From assembly GCF_947492535.1 (NCBI RefSeq), contig NZ_CANLNH010000001.1, positions 372,001 through 436,000 of the forward strand: a stretch of 64,000 nucleotides of DNA, read 5' to 3'. How positions within the stretch are numbered: position 1 is the first letter of the stretch; every line of letters begins with the position of its first letter. The DNA comes from an uncultured Dokdonia sp. (GTDB taxonomy: Bacteria; Bacteroidota; Bacteroidia; Flavobacteriales; Flavobacteriaceae). Below, in pieces: positions 1 through 9,394 of this stretch. A program made the position numbers and the translations under genes. The notes beneath the pieces are model-generated. The model saw only the letters and a program-made list of their open reading frames with translations. It was not told the origin of the DNA and did no database searches.

Positions 1-2
1 TT

Positions 3-914
3 GTTGAACTTGAGAAAAAAGCGCTGAAACGTGAAGTGAGAGCTATCATGAATCGTCTGGATAAAGGGGAGATAACTGAGGAAAAAGCAGAAGAGCTTAA
101 AAAAGAAGTTGCAGAAAAACGCGCTTTAAATATAGAAAACCGAATGGCAGTTATCGATAATCAAATTGCTTTATTAGAACGCAATGGAGTTTGGAGTAGT
201 AATGTTGTTTGGGATGGTGAAGTTTTAAAAGATATTGTTAATAGAAGAAAAAATAGAAAACCAGAGCATTATAGACGTACACGTTCTGATTTTGTTTTTG
301 CTTTTGGATTAAATAATACACTTGCAGACGGAAGATCTTTAGATGATTCTCCATATAGAATTGGAGGGAGTCGTTTTGCAGAATTAGGATGGGCTTGGAC
401 TACTCGTGTTTTTGAAAATAGTGGTTGGCTACGCGTTAAATATGGATTTTCATTCCAATTTAATGGGCTGAAACCTGAAGATGATCAATTTTTTGTAAGA
501 GACGGAGATATGGTTGCATTGCAAGAATTTGATAGAAGCCTAGATAAGAGTAAATTAAGATTTGATAACCTAGTATTTCCAGTTCATTTTGAATTTGGTC
601 CTTCAAGACGAAAAGAAAAAGGTGATGATGTAAGTTTTTCAACGCATAATAAATTTAAAATTGGAGTTGGAGGGTATGCTGGTTTCAATATTGGAACAGT
701 ACAAAAATTAAAATTTGATAATGATGAAGGTGATAAAGTGAAGCAGAAAAGCCGTGGAGGTTTGAATACAAATAACCTTGTATATGGTTTGAGTGGTTAT
801 TTAGGATATGATAATATAGGAATATATGTAAAATATGATCTTAATCCGGTCTTTAAAGACAATCTAGTAGATGAGCGAAATATATCATTAGGTCTTCGAT
901 TTGATTTGGATTAA
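3..914 (+). CDS. Outer-membrane beta-barrel protein, 5' end cut by window edge
   Basis: The reading frame is open from the first bases, so the true start lies outside the window; GTG 36 and ATG 48 are internal candidates only. The first ~65 visible residues are highly charged and helical (many E, K and R). The rest alternates aromatic and polar residues, with glycine-rich turns such as GVGGYAGFNIG and GLSGYLGYDNIG, and ends in a beta strand (ISLGLRFDLD). This is the pattern of a Bacteroidetes outer-membrane barrel with a periplasmic helical N-terminus. The specific role is not recognisable. A TTTCGCGAAA palindrome followed by T residues lies 50 bp downstream and may end transcription. Confidence 0.6.
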   Translation, partial: VELEKKALKREVRAIMNRLDKGEITEEKAEELKKEVAEKRALNIENRMAVIDNQIALLERNGVWSSNVVWDGEVLKDIVNRRKNRKPEHYRRTRSDFVFAFGLNNTLADGRSLDDSPYRIGGSRFAELGWAWTTRVFENSGWLRVKYGFSFQFNGLKPEDDQFFVRDGDMVALQEFDRSLDKSKLRFDNLVFPVHFEFGPSRRKEKGDDVSFSTHNKFKIGVGGYAGFNIGTVQKLKFDNDEGDKVKQKSRGGLNTNNLVYGLSGYLGYDNIGIYVKYDLNPVFKDNLVDERNISLGLRFDLD

Positions 915-962
915 GCAATAAGAAGCTACTTTGTTTCGATAAATTCCGTTTTTGTGAAGGTG

Positions 963-990
963 TTCCGCTTTCGCGAAAGCGGAATTTTTT
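963..990 (+). terminator. Palindrome-based terminator candidate
   Basis: A perfect inverted repeat (TTCCGCTTT/AAAGCGGAA around CGCG, 963-984) is followed directly by a run of T. It sits between two plus-strand genes and is one copy of the window-wide TTTCGCGAAA family. The terminator role is inferred from the hairpin plus T-tract. Confidence 0.5.
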
Positions 991-1088
991 AATTAATTAA
1001 AAGGAGTTGTTTATTTCTTATTGATAGGGAAAGTTGTATAATGATCAATTATGCGATATGAAGTATCTTTGAGTAGCAACCAAATGTT

Positions 1089-2534
1089 ATGAAGAAATTA
1101 ATTGATAAGATACTAGCGTTAGAGAATATATCAAAAGAATTAGAACCTACTAAAAAAGAGAGAAACCTTCTCAATCAAGAAGTTCAGTCGTATGCAAATA
1201 CGTTTATTGAAACGCTCAAAACAAAACCAGCTTTTAGCGAAGGGCAAGTGGATAGTGCTAAGCTAAAGATGAGTGCTAATAAACAGTCATTGACTACATT
1301 ATTAACATCGTACGCTAGTGAAGTTGCAGATCAGGGCATTAAGCCAGCCTCCGGTGGACATCTTGGGTATATTCCTGGAGGCGGAATTTATACAGCAGCG
1401 CTGGCAGATTTTTTAGCAGCATTTACAAACGAATATGCAGGGATGTATTTTGGTTCGCCAGGTGCGGTCACAATAGAAAATGAATTGCTCGATTGGATGA
1501 AGAGTGTCTTTGGTTTCCCTAAAGAAGCCATCGGTAATTTAACGTCAGGAGGATCTATCGCAAACTTAATTGCATTAACTGCTGCTCGAGATAAACACCA
1601 AGTTAAAAACGAGAGAATACCCAAGAGTGTTATCTATATGAGTCCTCAGGTACATCATTGTATTCATAAAGCAATTCGGATTATAGGGATGGAAGATATT
1701 CAGGTTCGTTTGTTAAAACTTGATACCTCATCAAAAATAGATTCGAAAACATTAAGTGAGGCAATCGAGCAAGATCTTCAAGATGGATTACACCCTTTTA
1801 TGATCATCGCCTCTGCAGGAACAACAGATACAGGAGCTATAGATCCTTTAGAGGAAATAGGAAATATCGCAAAACAGCATAATCTGTGGTATCATATAGA
1901 TGGAGCATATGGAGGGTTTTTTATACTCTGTGATGAGAAAAAAGAACTCTTTAAAGGAATTGAAATGGCCGATTCCCTAGTGATAGACCCTCATAAAAGT
2001 TTGTTTATTCCTTATGGATTAGGTGCTGTTTTAATAAAAGACAAAGAAGCTGTTTTTCACTCCCACCATTATACTGCAAACTACATGCAAGATGCTATTA
2101 TGGATATGCAAATTAATCCAGCCGATGTATCTCCCGAGTTGACAAAACATTTTAGAGGATTAAGATTGTGGTTGCCTCTACAGCTTCATGGATTAGAACC
2201 TTTTGTTGCTTGTTTGGATGAAAAATTATTGTTGACAACCTATTTTAGAAACCAATTAGAAATCATAGGATTCAAGTTAGGACCTGAACCAGATTTATCA
2301 GTAAGTTATTTTTGGTATCCAGTAGAGGGAGTAGATGAAAATACTTTTAATGAAAAACTAATGGAATTTATGCATCAAGATGGAAGTGTATTCTTAAGTT
2401 CCACGAGAATAGAAGATAAGTTTGTGATTAGAATGGCTATACTTTCCTTTAGAACAAAAATAACGACAATAGATAATGCTATCGTTATGATAAAAAAGTG
2501 CTTGACTTTGACAATAGCGCATTTTGGAATGTAA
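1089..2534 (+). CDS. PLP-dependent group II decarboxylase (aromatic amino acid/tyrosine decarboxylase family)
   Basis: A 481-residue fold type I PLP enzyme. Visible landmarks are the HIDGAYGG segment with the PLP-pyridine Asp at residue 271, and DPHKSLF with the Schiff-base Lys at residue 303. A glycine-rich N-terminal active-site region (GGHLGYIPGGG) and the TSGGSIANL phosphate-binding stretch are also present. Family members (PF00282) decarboxylate aromatic amino acids, glutamate or related substrates; the substrate here cannot be read from sequence. Length matches the family (about 470-500). It stands alone, with palindromes on both sides (963 and 2589). Confidence 0.85.
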   Translation: MKKLIDKILALENISKELEPTKKERNLLNQEVQSYANTFIETLKTKPAFSEGQVDSAKLKMSANKQSLTTLLTSYASEVADQGIKPASGGHLGYIPGGGIYTAALADFLAAFTNEYAGMYFGSPGAVTIENELLDWMKSVFGFPKEAIGNLTSGGSIANLIALTAARDKHQVKNERIPKSVIYMSPQVHHCIHKAIRIIGMEDIQVRLLKLDTSSKIDSKTLSEAIEQDLQDGLHPFMIIASAGTTDTGAIDPLEEIGNIAKQHNLWYHIDGAYGGFFILCDEKKELFKGIEMADSLVIDPHKSLFIPYGLGAVLIKDKEAVFHSHHYTANYMQDAIMDMQINPADVSPELTKHFRGLRLWLPLQLHGLEPFVACLDEKLLLTTYFRNQLEIIGFKLGPEPDLSVSYFWYPVEGVDENTFNEKLMEFMHQDGSVFLSSTRIEDKFVIRMAILSFRTKITTIDNAIVMIKKCLTLTIAHFGM

Positions 2535-2588
2535 GCTGTTTCTAAAAAACCAAATTATGTAATAAATACAAGGTGTTTAAAGGTGTTG

Positions 2589-2604
2589 CGCTTTCGCGAA
2601 AGCG
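2589..2604. repeat. TTTCGCGAAA palindrome
   Basis: CGCTTTCGCGAAAGCG, a perfect 16-bp palindrome in the intergenic gap between the decarboxylase and the metallopeptidase gene. It is a member of the dispersed family described under findings. No T-tract follows. Confidence 0.8.
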
Positions 2605-2681
2605 GAATCATTCCTAGGTAAAATAAAATCTAAACTGTAACAATTCATTAATAAAATGGTCACTAAATAAACCATTTTATT

Positions 2682-3923
2682 ATGAAAATCACAAAGCCAT
2701 TCTTGTTGATCTTTATGATCTTCCCATTTTTTGTTTATTCCCAATCTCGTTTTTCAGGAGATCCATTACAAGCGCAATTTGTAACTGAAGATGTAGATAG
2801 CTTTTGGAAAGCTTATGATATCTGGAAAAAAGAAGGAGGTAATCCATTTAAGGAGTATGTAGAAAATGGAACTTTAGGAGTGAAGGGATTTCTTCAAAGT
2901 CGTATTGAAAATGCAGATTCTCTGCTTGCTATGGTCAAGCGTCATGAGCAAAGATATCTTGATCGAAGAAATTCATTGCAAGATTTAACAAAAAAAAGAA
3001 AACAAATTCAAGCTGCTTATGCTTCTATTAAATATTGGTATCCAGAAGTTAAATTTCCACCAGTGTATTTTGTGGTAGGTCGTTTTAATAGTGGAGGTAC
3101 AGTTTCAGATGATGGGATCATAATAGGAGCAGAAAAGTTGTCTAGTCTAGATTGGATAAAAGAATTAGTTACACACGAATTGGTTCATTTTCAACAGAAA
3201 TATGAAGGGCCTGATAATCTACTTAAACAGGCAATAAAGGAAGGTAGTGCAGATTTTATTGCAGAACTGGCTTCTGGTGAGCAAAATAATTTAGAGGCAT
3301 TTATGTATGGTGAAGCACATGAAGATGAGCTCAAAAAAGAATTTGCACTTCTAATGGAAGGAGATGACAATACAGATTGGTTATATTCAACAAGCGGAAA
3401 AGATAATCGCCCCAATGATTTAGGATATTGGATAGGCTACAAGATAACTGAGGCTTATTGGGAAAAACAAACAGATAAGCATAAAGCCATGCAAGATATT
3501 ATGCATGTAAAAGATCCTAAAGGGTTTTTGCTTAAAAGCCAATACTTAGATGATGCTATAGCTATTGTAAACCGCATGTCTGAAGTAGATAAAACGATTC
3601 TTAAGTATAAAGTTAGTAAGGAGACATTTCCTATTAAGGTTATGGTGAAAGTACCTAATATAACTGATGAGGTATATATCTCGGGTTATCAACCTCAGCT
3701 AGGGAATGCGCAACCTAATAAAGTAAAGTTTAATAAAGTAGATGAATATACACGTGTTCTTGAAGTAAAAGTGCATTCACCTGCTCGTTTTGTTTTGACA
3801 AATGGCAGTTGGAGTGGAGTGGGCGTTGTAAAAGGGATCCAGCCTTATGAAACAATTACGGTACTTCCAGAAAAAGAATCCCAAATCACATACCAAGTTA
3901 CACGTTGGGTATCGTGGGAATAA
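2682..3923 (+). CDS. Secreted zinc-metallopeptidase-like protein (DUF2268-like)
   Basis: 413 residues with a clear signal peptide (MKITKPFLLIFMIFPFFVYSQ, cleavage near residue 21). The zinc motif HELVH is at residues 165-169, with a probable third ligand Glu in EGSAD (187). This gluzincin-like arrangement resembles the DUF2268 family of predicted Zn-dependent proteases. The C-terminal ~90 residues look like a beta-rich accessory domain (VYISGYQPQLGN, ending in VTRWVSWE). Predicted location is periplasmic or secreted; the substrate is unknown. It is monocistronic by spacing, and a palindrome (3945-3958) follows the stop. Confidence 0.6.
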   Translation: MKITKPFLLIFMIFPFFVYSQSRFSGDPLQAQFVTEDVDSFWKAYDIWKKEGGNPFKEYVENGTLGVKGFLQSRIENADSLLAMVKRHEQRYLDRRNSLQDLTKKRKQIQAAYASIKYWYPEVKFPPVYFVVGRFNSGGTVSDDGIIIGAEKLSSLDWIKELVTHELVHFQQKYEGPDNLLKQAIKEGSADFIAELASGEQNNLEAFMYGEAHEDELKKEFALLMEGDDNTDWLYSTSGKDNRPNDLGYWIGYKITEAYWEKQTDKHKAMQDIMHVKDPKGFLLKSQYLDDAIAIVNRMSEVDKTILKYKVSKETFPIKVMVKVPNITDEVYISGYQPQLGNAQPNKVKFNKVDEYTRVLEVKVHSPARFVLTNGSWSGVGVVKGIQPYETITVLPEKESQITYQVTRWVSWE

Positions 3924-3944
3924 GGTGAAAATTTATAAAGGTCC

Positions 3945-3958
3945 GCTTTCGCGAAAGC
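3945..3958. repeat. TTTCGCGAAA palindrome
   Basis: GCTTTCGCGAAAGC is followed by ATTTTTCTTT, 20 bp after the metallopeptidase stop. It may act as a terminator hairpin before dnaG. Confidence 0.7.
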
Positions 3959-4035
3959 AGATTTTTCTTTACTTATAGATTTTTTAAAGTATCATCTAGC
4001 TTTTTCCTATTTTTACAGACTAACCCTTTTTTAAA

Positions 4036-6015
4036 TTGATCTCAAAAGAAACGATAGATAAAGTATTTGAAACTGCTCGTGTAGAGGAGGTGATAGGGGA
4101 TTTTGTGGTGCTTAAAAAATCAGGGAGTAATTTTAAAGGATTAAGTCCTTTTTCTGATGAGCGTACTCCTAGTTTTATGGTGTCTCCGGTTAAACAGATA
4201 TGGAAAGATTTTTCCAGCGGAAAAGGAGGAAACTCAGTAGCATTCTTAATGGAGCACGAGCATTTTACCTACCCAGAGGCTATAAAGTATCTTGCCAAAA
4301 AATACAATATAGAAGTAGAAGAGACCGAGCAAAGTGACGACCAAAAAGAGCAAGCAACCCTTAGGGAGAGTTTATATGTTGTAAGTGAATATGCACGTGA
4401 TTACTATCATAATACATTACTTAACTCAGAACAAGGGAAAGCCATTGGAGGAACGTATTTTAAAGAACGTGGATTTACGCCAGAGACGATTAAGAAATTT
4501 CAATTAGGATACAATTTAGATCAATGGGATGCTTTTACAAGTGAAGCATTACGTAAAGGATATAAATTAGAGTTTTTAGAAAAGACAGGACTCACGATTG
4601 TAAAAGAAGAAAAGCAATTTGACCGTTTTAAAGGACGTGTTATGTTTCCTATTCATTCTATGAGTGGTCGTGTGTTAGGATTTGGAGGGCGTATTTTGAC
4701 AACTACTAAAAAAGCAGCAAAATACCTAAATTCTCCAGAGAGTGATATCTATTATAAAAGTAAAGTGTTGTATGGTATTTATTATGCTAAACAATCTATT
4801 GCAAAAGAAGATAATTGTTATTTGGTAGAAGGGTATACAGATGTAATACAGATGCATCAATCTGGTATCGAAAATGTAGTGTCTTCCTCTGGAACCGCAC
4901 TTACCCCGGAGCAAATCCGATTAATTAATAGACTTACAAAAAATATTACAGTACTGTTTGATGGTGATGAAGCAGGACAACGTGCAGCCATACGCGGTAT
5001 CGATTTGATCCTTGAACAAGGAATGAATGTAAAGGTATGCTCTTTTCCAGAGGGAGAAGATCCTGATAGCTTTTCGCGAAAGCATACCAAAGAACAAATT
5101 CTTGCATACTTTAACGAAAATGCAAAAGATTTTATACAGTATAAGGCAAACCTTCTGGTAGAAGAAGCTGCTGGAGATCCTATTAAAAAGGCAAGTACGG
5201 TAAGAGACATGGTAGAAAGTATTTCTAAAATACCAGATACTATAAAACGAGAGATTTATGTGCAAGAATGTTCTCGTATTATGGAGGTTTCTGAGTCTGT
5301 ACTGTATGATACACTTGCGCAGATTTTAAAAAAGAATAAAAATGAAGCTGTAAAAAAGGAGAAAGCAGCGACTACTTCGGAGCCTTTTTCTACAGTGCCA
5401 GATCAGATGCCTAATCAAATAGAAAAAGTAGATGTTCTTTACGAGTTGGAACGTAAACTTATTGAAGCATTGTTAGTGTATGGTCAGGAAGAAGAAGACT
5501 TTGAAGACTTGGTGTTGAAAGAAACGGAAGATGGAGCCTTAGAGCTAGAGCCTGTTATAAGTAAAGCAAAAGTATTTGAAAAGATATATCTTGATCTACA
5601 AGATGATGAGGTGGCGTTTACAAATGATTTATTTAGATCTCTATATGCAAAAATTATAGAAAAGCTGCATCAAGATGATCACTTTAGGATTGAAACTTTT
5701 ATTAATGATTTGCCACCCGAAGAAGCTTCCGAAATTTCTAATATTATTCTCAGTTACGAAAAATATGATCTACACCGTTGGGTAGATAGGGAAGTGTATG
5801 TAAAGACACGAGATAAATCAGTTGCGCAATTTGTGTCAGAAATTGTATTTAGTTTGAGAGGGTATTTGATAGCAAAGAAAATACATGATTTATCTACAGA
5901 AGTATCAAGTACAACTAATAATAGAGAGCTATTAAGTGATATTAGAGATTACATAAGTCTCAAGAAATTAATTCATGAGAAATTAGGTAGAGTGTTTGCT
6001 GCTAAAATGAATTAA
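4036..6015 (+). CDS. dnaG: DNA primase DnaG
   Basis: 659 residues; makes RNA primers at the replication fork. It has an N-terminal CHC2-type region (about 35-65), a catalytic TOPRIM domain with the conserved Glu in EGYTDVI (265-271) and the acidic pair DGDEAG (309-314), and a C-terminal helicase-interaction region. The start is TTG (MISKETIDKV), which gives the conserved flavobacterial N-terminus; no ATG lies near. Oddity: the zinc ligands of the CHC2 finger are absent. The segment reads GLSPFSDERTPSF and WKDFSSGKGGN, where other DnaGs have Cys or His. The 3' end overlaps the convergent regulator gene by 4 bp. A palindrome copy lies in the coding sequence at 5072-5081 (encodes FSRK). Confidence 0.95.
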   Translation: MISKETIDKVFETARVEEVIGDFVVLKKSGSNFKGLSPFSDERTPSFMVSPVKQIWKDFSSGKGGNSVAFLMEHEHFTYPEAIKYLAKKYNIEVEETEQSDDQKEQATLRESLYVVSEYARDYYHNTLLNSEQGKAIGGTYFKERGFTPETIKKFQLGYNLDQWDAFTSEALRKGYKLEFLEKTGLTIVKEEKQFDRFKGRVMFPIHSMSGRVLGFGGRILTTTKKAAKYLNSPESDIYYKSKVLYGIYYAKQSIAKEDNCYLVEGYTDVIQMHQSGIENVVSSSGTALTPEQIRLINRLTKNITVLFDGDEAGQRAAIRGIDLILEQGMNVKVCSFPEGEDPDSFSRKHTKEQILAYFNENAKDFIQYKANLLVEEAAGDPIKKASTVRDMVESISKIPDTIKREIYVQECSRIMEVSESVLYDTLAQILKKNKNEAVKKEKAATTSEPFSTVPDQMPNQIEKVDVLYELERKLIEALLVYGQEEEDFEDLVLKETEDGALELEPVISKAKVFEKIYLDLQDDEVAFTNDLFRSLYAKIIEKLHQDDHFRIETFINDLPPEEASEISNIILSYEKYDLHRWVDREVYVKTRDKSVAQFVSEIVFSLRGYLIAKKIHDLSTEVSSTTNNRELLSDIRDYISLKKLIHEKLGRVFAAKMN

Positions 6016-6653
6016 ATACTTGTGGTATTTTGTAATAAACGAGCGTGCTTGATTAACTCGGCTACGTTCTGAGCTTCTAGTTTTTTAAGCAAACGCATTT
6101 TGTAAGTACTTACTGTCTTCTCATTAATATTTAAATTGGCAGCAATTTCCTTATTGCGTTTCCCATTTGATAAAAGATTAAGTACTTCAATCTCTCTACT
6201 AGATAGCTTCATGTATTTATAAGCAAGACCTTGTGTAGTGTTACCGTCACTTATAAGTCGTTTACTTAGAGCTTCGTTGAGATAAATTCCGCCTCGTTGA
6301 ATTTGATTTACTGCATCTAGTACACGTTGGATAGAAGCTGTTTTTGAAACATACCCAGCAGCCCCATATTTGATAGCACTGAGCGCATACATTTCTTCAG
6401 GGTGGCAACTTAAGACAAGAATTTTTACATGAGGAAACTCTCTCTTTATAGCTTTTATAGCTGTAATGCTATTGAGATTTGGGATATCTATTTCAAGTAT
6501 TAGAATATCCACTTCTGTTTTTGTAAGTACTTTTAATAAATCATTTCCGTCACTTATAGAGTTTATGACTTCGTAATTTTCTTCTGTGTTTAAAATTGAG
6601 GTAATACCTTTCCTAGTAATAGGGTGGTGGTCCGCAATTAGAACTTTGTCCAT
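6012..6653 (-). CDS. LuxR/NarL-type response regulator with degenerate phospho-acceptor site
   Basis: 213 residues. The receiver domain is residues 1-120, with Asp8, switch Ser82 and conserved Lys104. The C-terminal LuxR-type HTH is about 148-210 (LSSREIEVLNLLSNGKRNKE, then INEKTVSTYKMRLLKKL). The phospho-acceptor position holds Glu54 (ILEIDIPN) where the family has Asp, and the second acidic pocket residue is His9. This suggests phosphorylation-independent or constitutively active-like behaviour, which is inference. No histidine kinase is adjacent. It converges with dnaG and lies upstream of minus-strand nadE's promoter-distal side. Target genes are unknown. Confidence 0.85.
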   Translation of the reverse strand: MDKVLIADHHPITRKGITSILNTEENYEVINSISDGNDLLKVLTKTEVDILILEIDIPNLNSITAIKAIKREFPHVKILVLSCHPEEMYALSAIKYGAAGYVSKTASIQRVLDAVNQIQRGGIYLNEALSKRLISDGNTTQGLAYKYMKLSSREIEVLNLLSNGKRNKEIAANLNINEKTVSTYKMRLLKKLEAQNVAELIKHARLLQNTTSI

Positions 6654-6776
6654 GGTAATATGTGTTTCAATATGTTACAGAACAAGTCATTTAAGGGGGG
6701 AACTTGTTTAGGGTTCTCAAACTTACAAAGAAAAGAGTCGGAAGTTGCAATTTTTAATTACAAATCGATAAAATGT

Positions 6777-7568
6777 TTATTTAAATAGATGAACGGGTAT
6801 TTTACATACTGGAATTGGGTTCATTTTGTGTTGGTTTGCATTATTTAACTTTTTATAGAGGGTGAAAACACGCTTTTCTTCCCCTTCAAAATCGGTATTT
6901 TCTTTACCCATTTCGTCTTGTAACATGGCCCATTCTAATTGATCATATGTTGCTCCAATTTGATCTTCGTCTGTACGATCGTCTCCCCATAATCCATCGG
7001 TAGGTTTTGCTTGTTGAATGCTTTTTGGTACTTGTACTTCGGCAGCAAGTTTGTATACTTCAGATTTCATTAAGTCTGCAATTGGACTAAGATCTACACC
7101 GCCATCTCCGTATTTTGTGTAAAAACCTACTCCAAAATCTTCTACTTTATTTCCTGTTCCTGCGACGAGGTATTTATGTAATCCAGCAAAATAATATAGG
7201 GTAGTCATACGCATTCTCGCGCGAGCATTGGCAAGACTTAGAAATAAGTTCTCATTGTCAGAGGCATCGGGAACCGCGGTTTTAAAAGTCTCAAAGAAAG
7301 GGGTGAGATCTACTTCGATACTGGAAACATTAGGGAAGCGCTTTTTTAATTGAGCGATATGTTCTCTTCCTCTCGAAACTTGACTTTGCGCTTGATGAAT
7401 AGGCATTTCTACGCAAAGTGTTGGAAATCCTGTTTTTGCGCAAAGTGTAGAGGTGAGTGCGCTGTCTATTCCACCGCTTATTCCTATTACAAAACCACTC
7501 ATTTTAGCATTAGTGGCGTATTCTTTTAACCAATTTACGATATGATCTACTACTTTATCGGCTTGCAT
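6777..7568 (-). CDS. nadE: NAD+ synthetase, ammonia-dependent type
   Basis: 263 residues; amidates nicotinic acid adenine dinucleotide to NAD+ using ATP. The PP-loop SGGIDS is at residues 31-36. Conserved VAGTGNKVED and YTKYGDGGVDL (substrate and ATP binding) follow, then PTDGLWGDDRTDEDQIG. The length matches the short form without an N-terminal glutaminase domain, so ammonia is the expected nitrogen donor. It is transcribed divergently from gldB across a ~105-bp gap, which should hold both promoters. Confidence 0.95.
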   Translation of the reverse strand: MQADKVVDHIVNWLKEYATNAKMSGFVIGISGGIDSALTSTLCAKTGFPTLCVEMPIHQAQSQVSRGREHIAQLKKRFPNVSSIEVDLTPFFETFKTAVPDASDNENLFLSLANARARMRMTTLYYFAGLHKYLVAGTGNKVEDFGVGFYTKYGDGGVDLSPIADLMKSEVYKLAAEVQVPKSIQQAKPTDGLWGDDRTDEDQIGATYDQLEWAMLQDEMGKENTDFEGEEKRVFTLYKKLNNANQHKMNPIPVCKIPVHLFK

Positions 7569-7673
7569 ATATGTGTCTTTAAGTTTGTAACCCGTATTTT
7601 TGCATTTTAAAATGACAGGTAAAAAATGAATTTTATTTTCTTGCGTTTAAGAAGTCTAAAGATACAAATTCAC

Positions 7674-8621
7674 ATGAAGAAAATACTTGGTGCTGTATTG
7701 ATTTTAATTGCTACTGTCGGATGCAAAAATGATAAGCAGTTACATGCTGATATAGCAAATATAGTGGTAGAAATGCCAGTAGATCGCTTTGATCGCTTAT
7801 TTGCAAATGTTACTCCAGAAGGATTACCTGCTTTGAAAAGTAACTATCCCTATTTGTTTTCAAAGCAATATAGCGATGAATTTTGGGTAGCAAAACTTTC
7901 AGATACGCTTCAAAAAGAACTAGAACGCGAAGTAGATCTTGCGTTTAAGAATACAGAACAGGTAGAGCAGGATTTGGAGCTTCTTTATAAACATATTTTA
8001 TATTACTTTCCTCAAACCCCAGTGCCTAAGGTGATTAGTATTATTACAGAAGTAAGGAATAAAGTAGTGCTTACAGATGATTTATTACTTATAGGATTAG
8101 ATAATTATTTAGGGGAAGATCATTATTTCTACGAAGGTGTTCAGACGTATAAATCAAAAAACTTTAGGAAAGAACAAATAGATGTTGACGTGGCGTACGC
8201 TTTCGCGAAAGCAAAAGTATCCCAACCACAAACAGCTACATTTTTAGATCAAATCGTATATGAAGGGAAATTGTTATACTTAACGGAAATCTTATTGAGT
8301 CAGAAGCCCATTCATGAAGTTTTATCATATACGGCAGATGAATATTCTTTTGCAGAAGAGAATGAAGTAAATATGTGGGAGTATTTTGTCTCTAGTAAAA
8401 GTTTATATAGCACAGATAGGAAATTGCGTTCAAGATTTATAGATCCAGCGCCTTTTTCAAAATTTTATTTAGAATTTGATAATGAAACCCCAGGAAGGTT
8501 GGGTAGGTATATAGGATATAAGATAGTGACATCATATATGAATAAAAATGATGTTGCTCTTAAAGCAATGTTACTGCAGGATGCAGAAACAATTTTTAAT
8601 AATGCAAAATACAAACCTTAA
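7674..8621 (+). CDS. gldB: Gliding motility lipoprotein GldB
   Basis: 315 residues from ATG 7674. An upstream in-frame ATG at 7626 would add 16 residues ahead of the signal peptide, so 7674 is preferred. It puts a lipoprotein signal at the N-terminus (MKKILGAVLILIATVGC, lipobox Cys17). Known flavobacterial GldB proteins are membrane lipoproteins needed for gliding and type IX secretion-related function. The body matches the family in length and in conserved features such as PVDRFDRLF, GLDNYLG and GRYIGYKIV. It sits 2 bp upstream of gldC, the usual order. A TTTCGCGAAA palindrome (8201-8210) is inside the coding sequence and encodes AFAKA. Confidence 0.9.
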   Translation: MKKILGAVLILIATVGCKNDKQLHADIANIVVEMPVDRFDRLFANVTPEGLPALKSNYPYLFSKQYSDEFWVAKLSDTLQKELEREVDLAFKNTEQVEQDLELLYKHILYYFPQTPVPKVISIITEVRNKVVLTDDLLLIGLDNYLGEDHYFYEGVQTYKSKNFRKEQIDVDVAYAFAKAKVSQPQTATFLDQIVYEGKLLYLTEILLSQKPIHEVLSYTADEYSFAEENEVNMWEYFVSSKSLYSTDRKLRSRFIDPAPFSKFYLEFDNETPGRLGRYIGYKIVTSYMNKNDVALKAMLLQDAETIFNNAKYKP

Positions 8622-8623
8622 TT

Positions 8624-8962
8624 ATGGCAATTAAGCATAAGACAGCTATAAAAATCGCAATAGAATTAGATGAAAATAGAGTGCCAGAAAAAATGGCATG
8701 GACCGCTAGAGATGGAGGGGTGGCAGACGAGCCAGCTAAATCTATGTTGCTTTCATTATGGGATCATGAAAACCAAGAAGCCGTAAGTATTGATTTATGG
8801 ACAAAAGATATGCCTGTAGATGAGATGCAAGTCTTTTTTCATCAGACACTTGTTGGGATGACAAATACCTTTAGAAGAGCAACGGGAAATGACAAGATGA
8901 GTGATACGATGAAAGATTTTTGTGATTATTTTGCAGAGCATCTTAATCTTAAAAAAGAGTAG
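8624..8962 (+). CDS. gldC: Gliding motility protein GldC
   Basis: 112 residues, soluble, no signal peptide. Sequence and position directly after gldB (2-bp gap) identify GldC, a small protein that supports gliding in flavobacteria. Recognisable features are WTARDGG, the acidic middle (LWDHENQEA) and the C-terminal DFCDYFAEHLNL. It is translationally coupled to gldB by spacing. Confidence 0.9.
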   Translation: MAIKHKTAIKIAIELDENRVPEKMAWTARDGGVADEPAKSMLLSLWDHENQEAVSIDLWTKDMPVDEMQVFFHQTLVGMTNTFRRATGNDKMSDTMKDFCDYFAEHLNLKKE

Positions 8963-9007
8963 TTATATATGATGAGTGACAAAGATGGTAATGTGTAATT
9001 TTAAACT

Positions 9008-9394
9008 ATGAGAAAGCTGCTCTTTGTCTATAATGCAAATTCAGGAATTGTAAATAACTGGCTAGATATAGCGCATAAAGTAGTGAGTCCTGCAACCTAC
9101 GAGTGTGATTTGTGTAGCTTGACACACGGTAGTTTTTCTGAAAAACGAATCTGGAAAAAATTTCGAGATACCAACCTCATCGATATGGAGTTTTATCACA
9201 AAGATGAGTTTCTAAAGAAGTTTAAATCAAAATGGTTGCCTAAGTATACATTCCCAATTATCTTAATTTCAGATGAGCAAGGATTGCATCCTTTTATGCA
9301 TGCACAAGATTTTAAAGAAATAGAATCAGTAGAAGTGTTAATAGAAAAGATCAGAAGTTTTGTAACCCAATTAGATACTAGTGCTCAAGATTAG
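9008..9394 (+). CDS. Conserved hypothetical protein, possibly thioredoxin-like
   Basis: 128 residues, soluble. It begins KLLFVYNANSG and contains CDLCSLTHG at about residues 37-45, a CxxC pair in a strand-helix context. Similar proteins are common in flavobacteria, but no function is established to my knowledge. It follows gldC by 45 bp on the same strand and could be read through from it. Its 3' end overlaps the convergent engB by 17 bp. A redox role is only a guess from the CxxC. Confidence 0.6.
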   Translation: MRKLLFVYNANSGIVNNWLDIAHKVVSPATYECDLCSLTHGSFSEKRIWKKFRDTNLIDMEFYHKDEFLKKFKSKWLPKYTFPIILISDEQGLHPFMHAQDFKEIESVEVLIEKIRSFVTQLDTSAQD

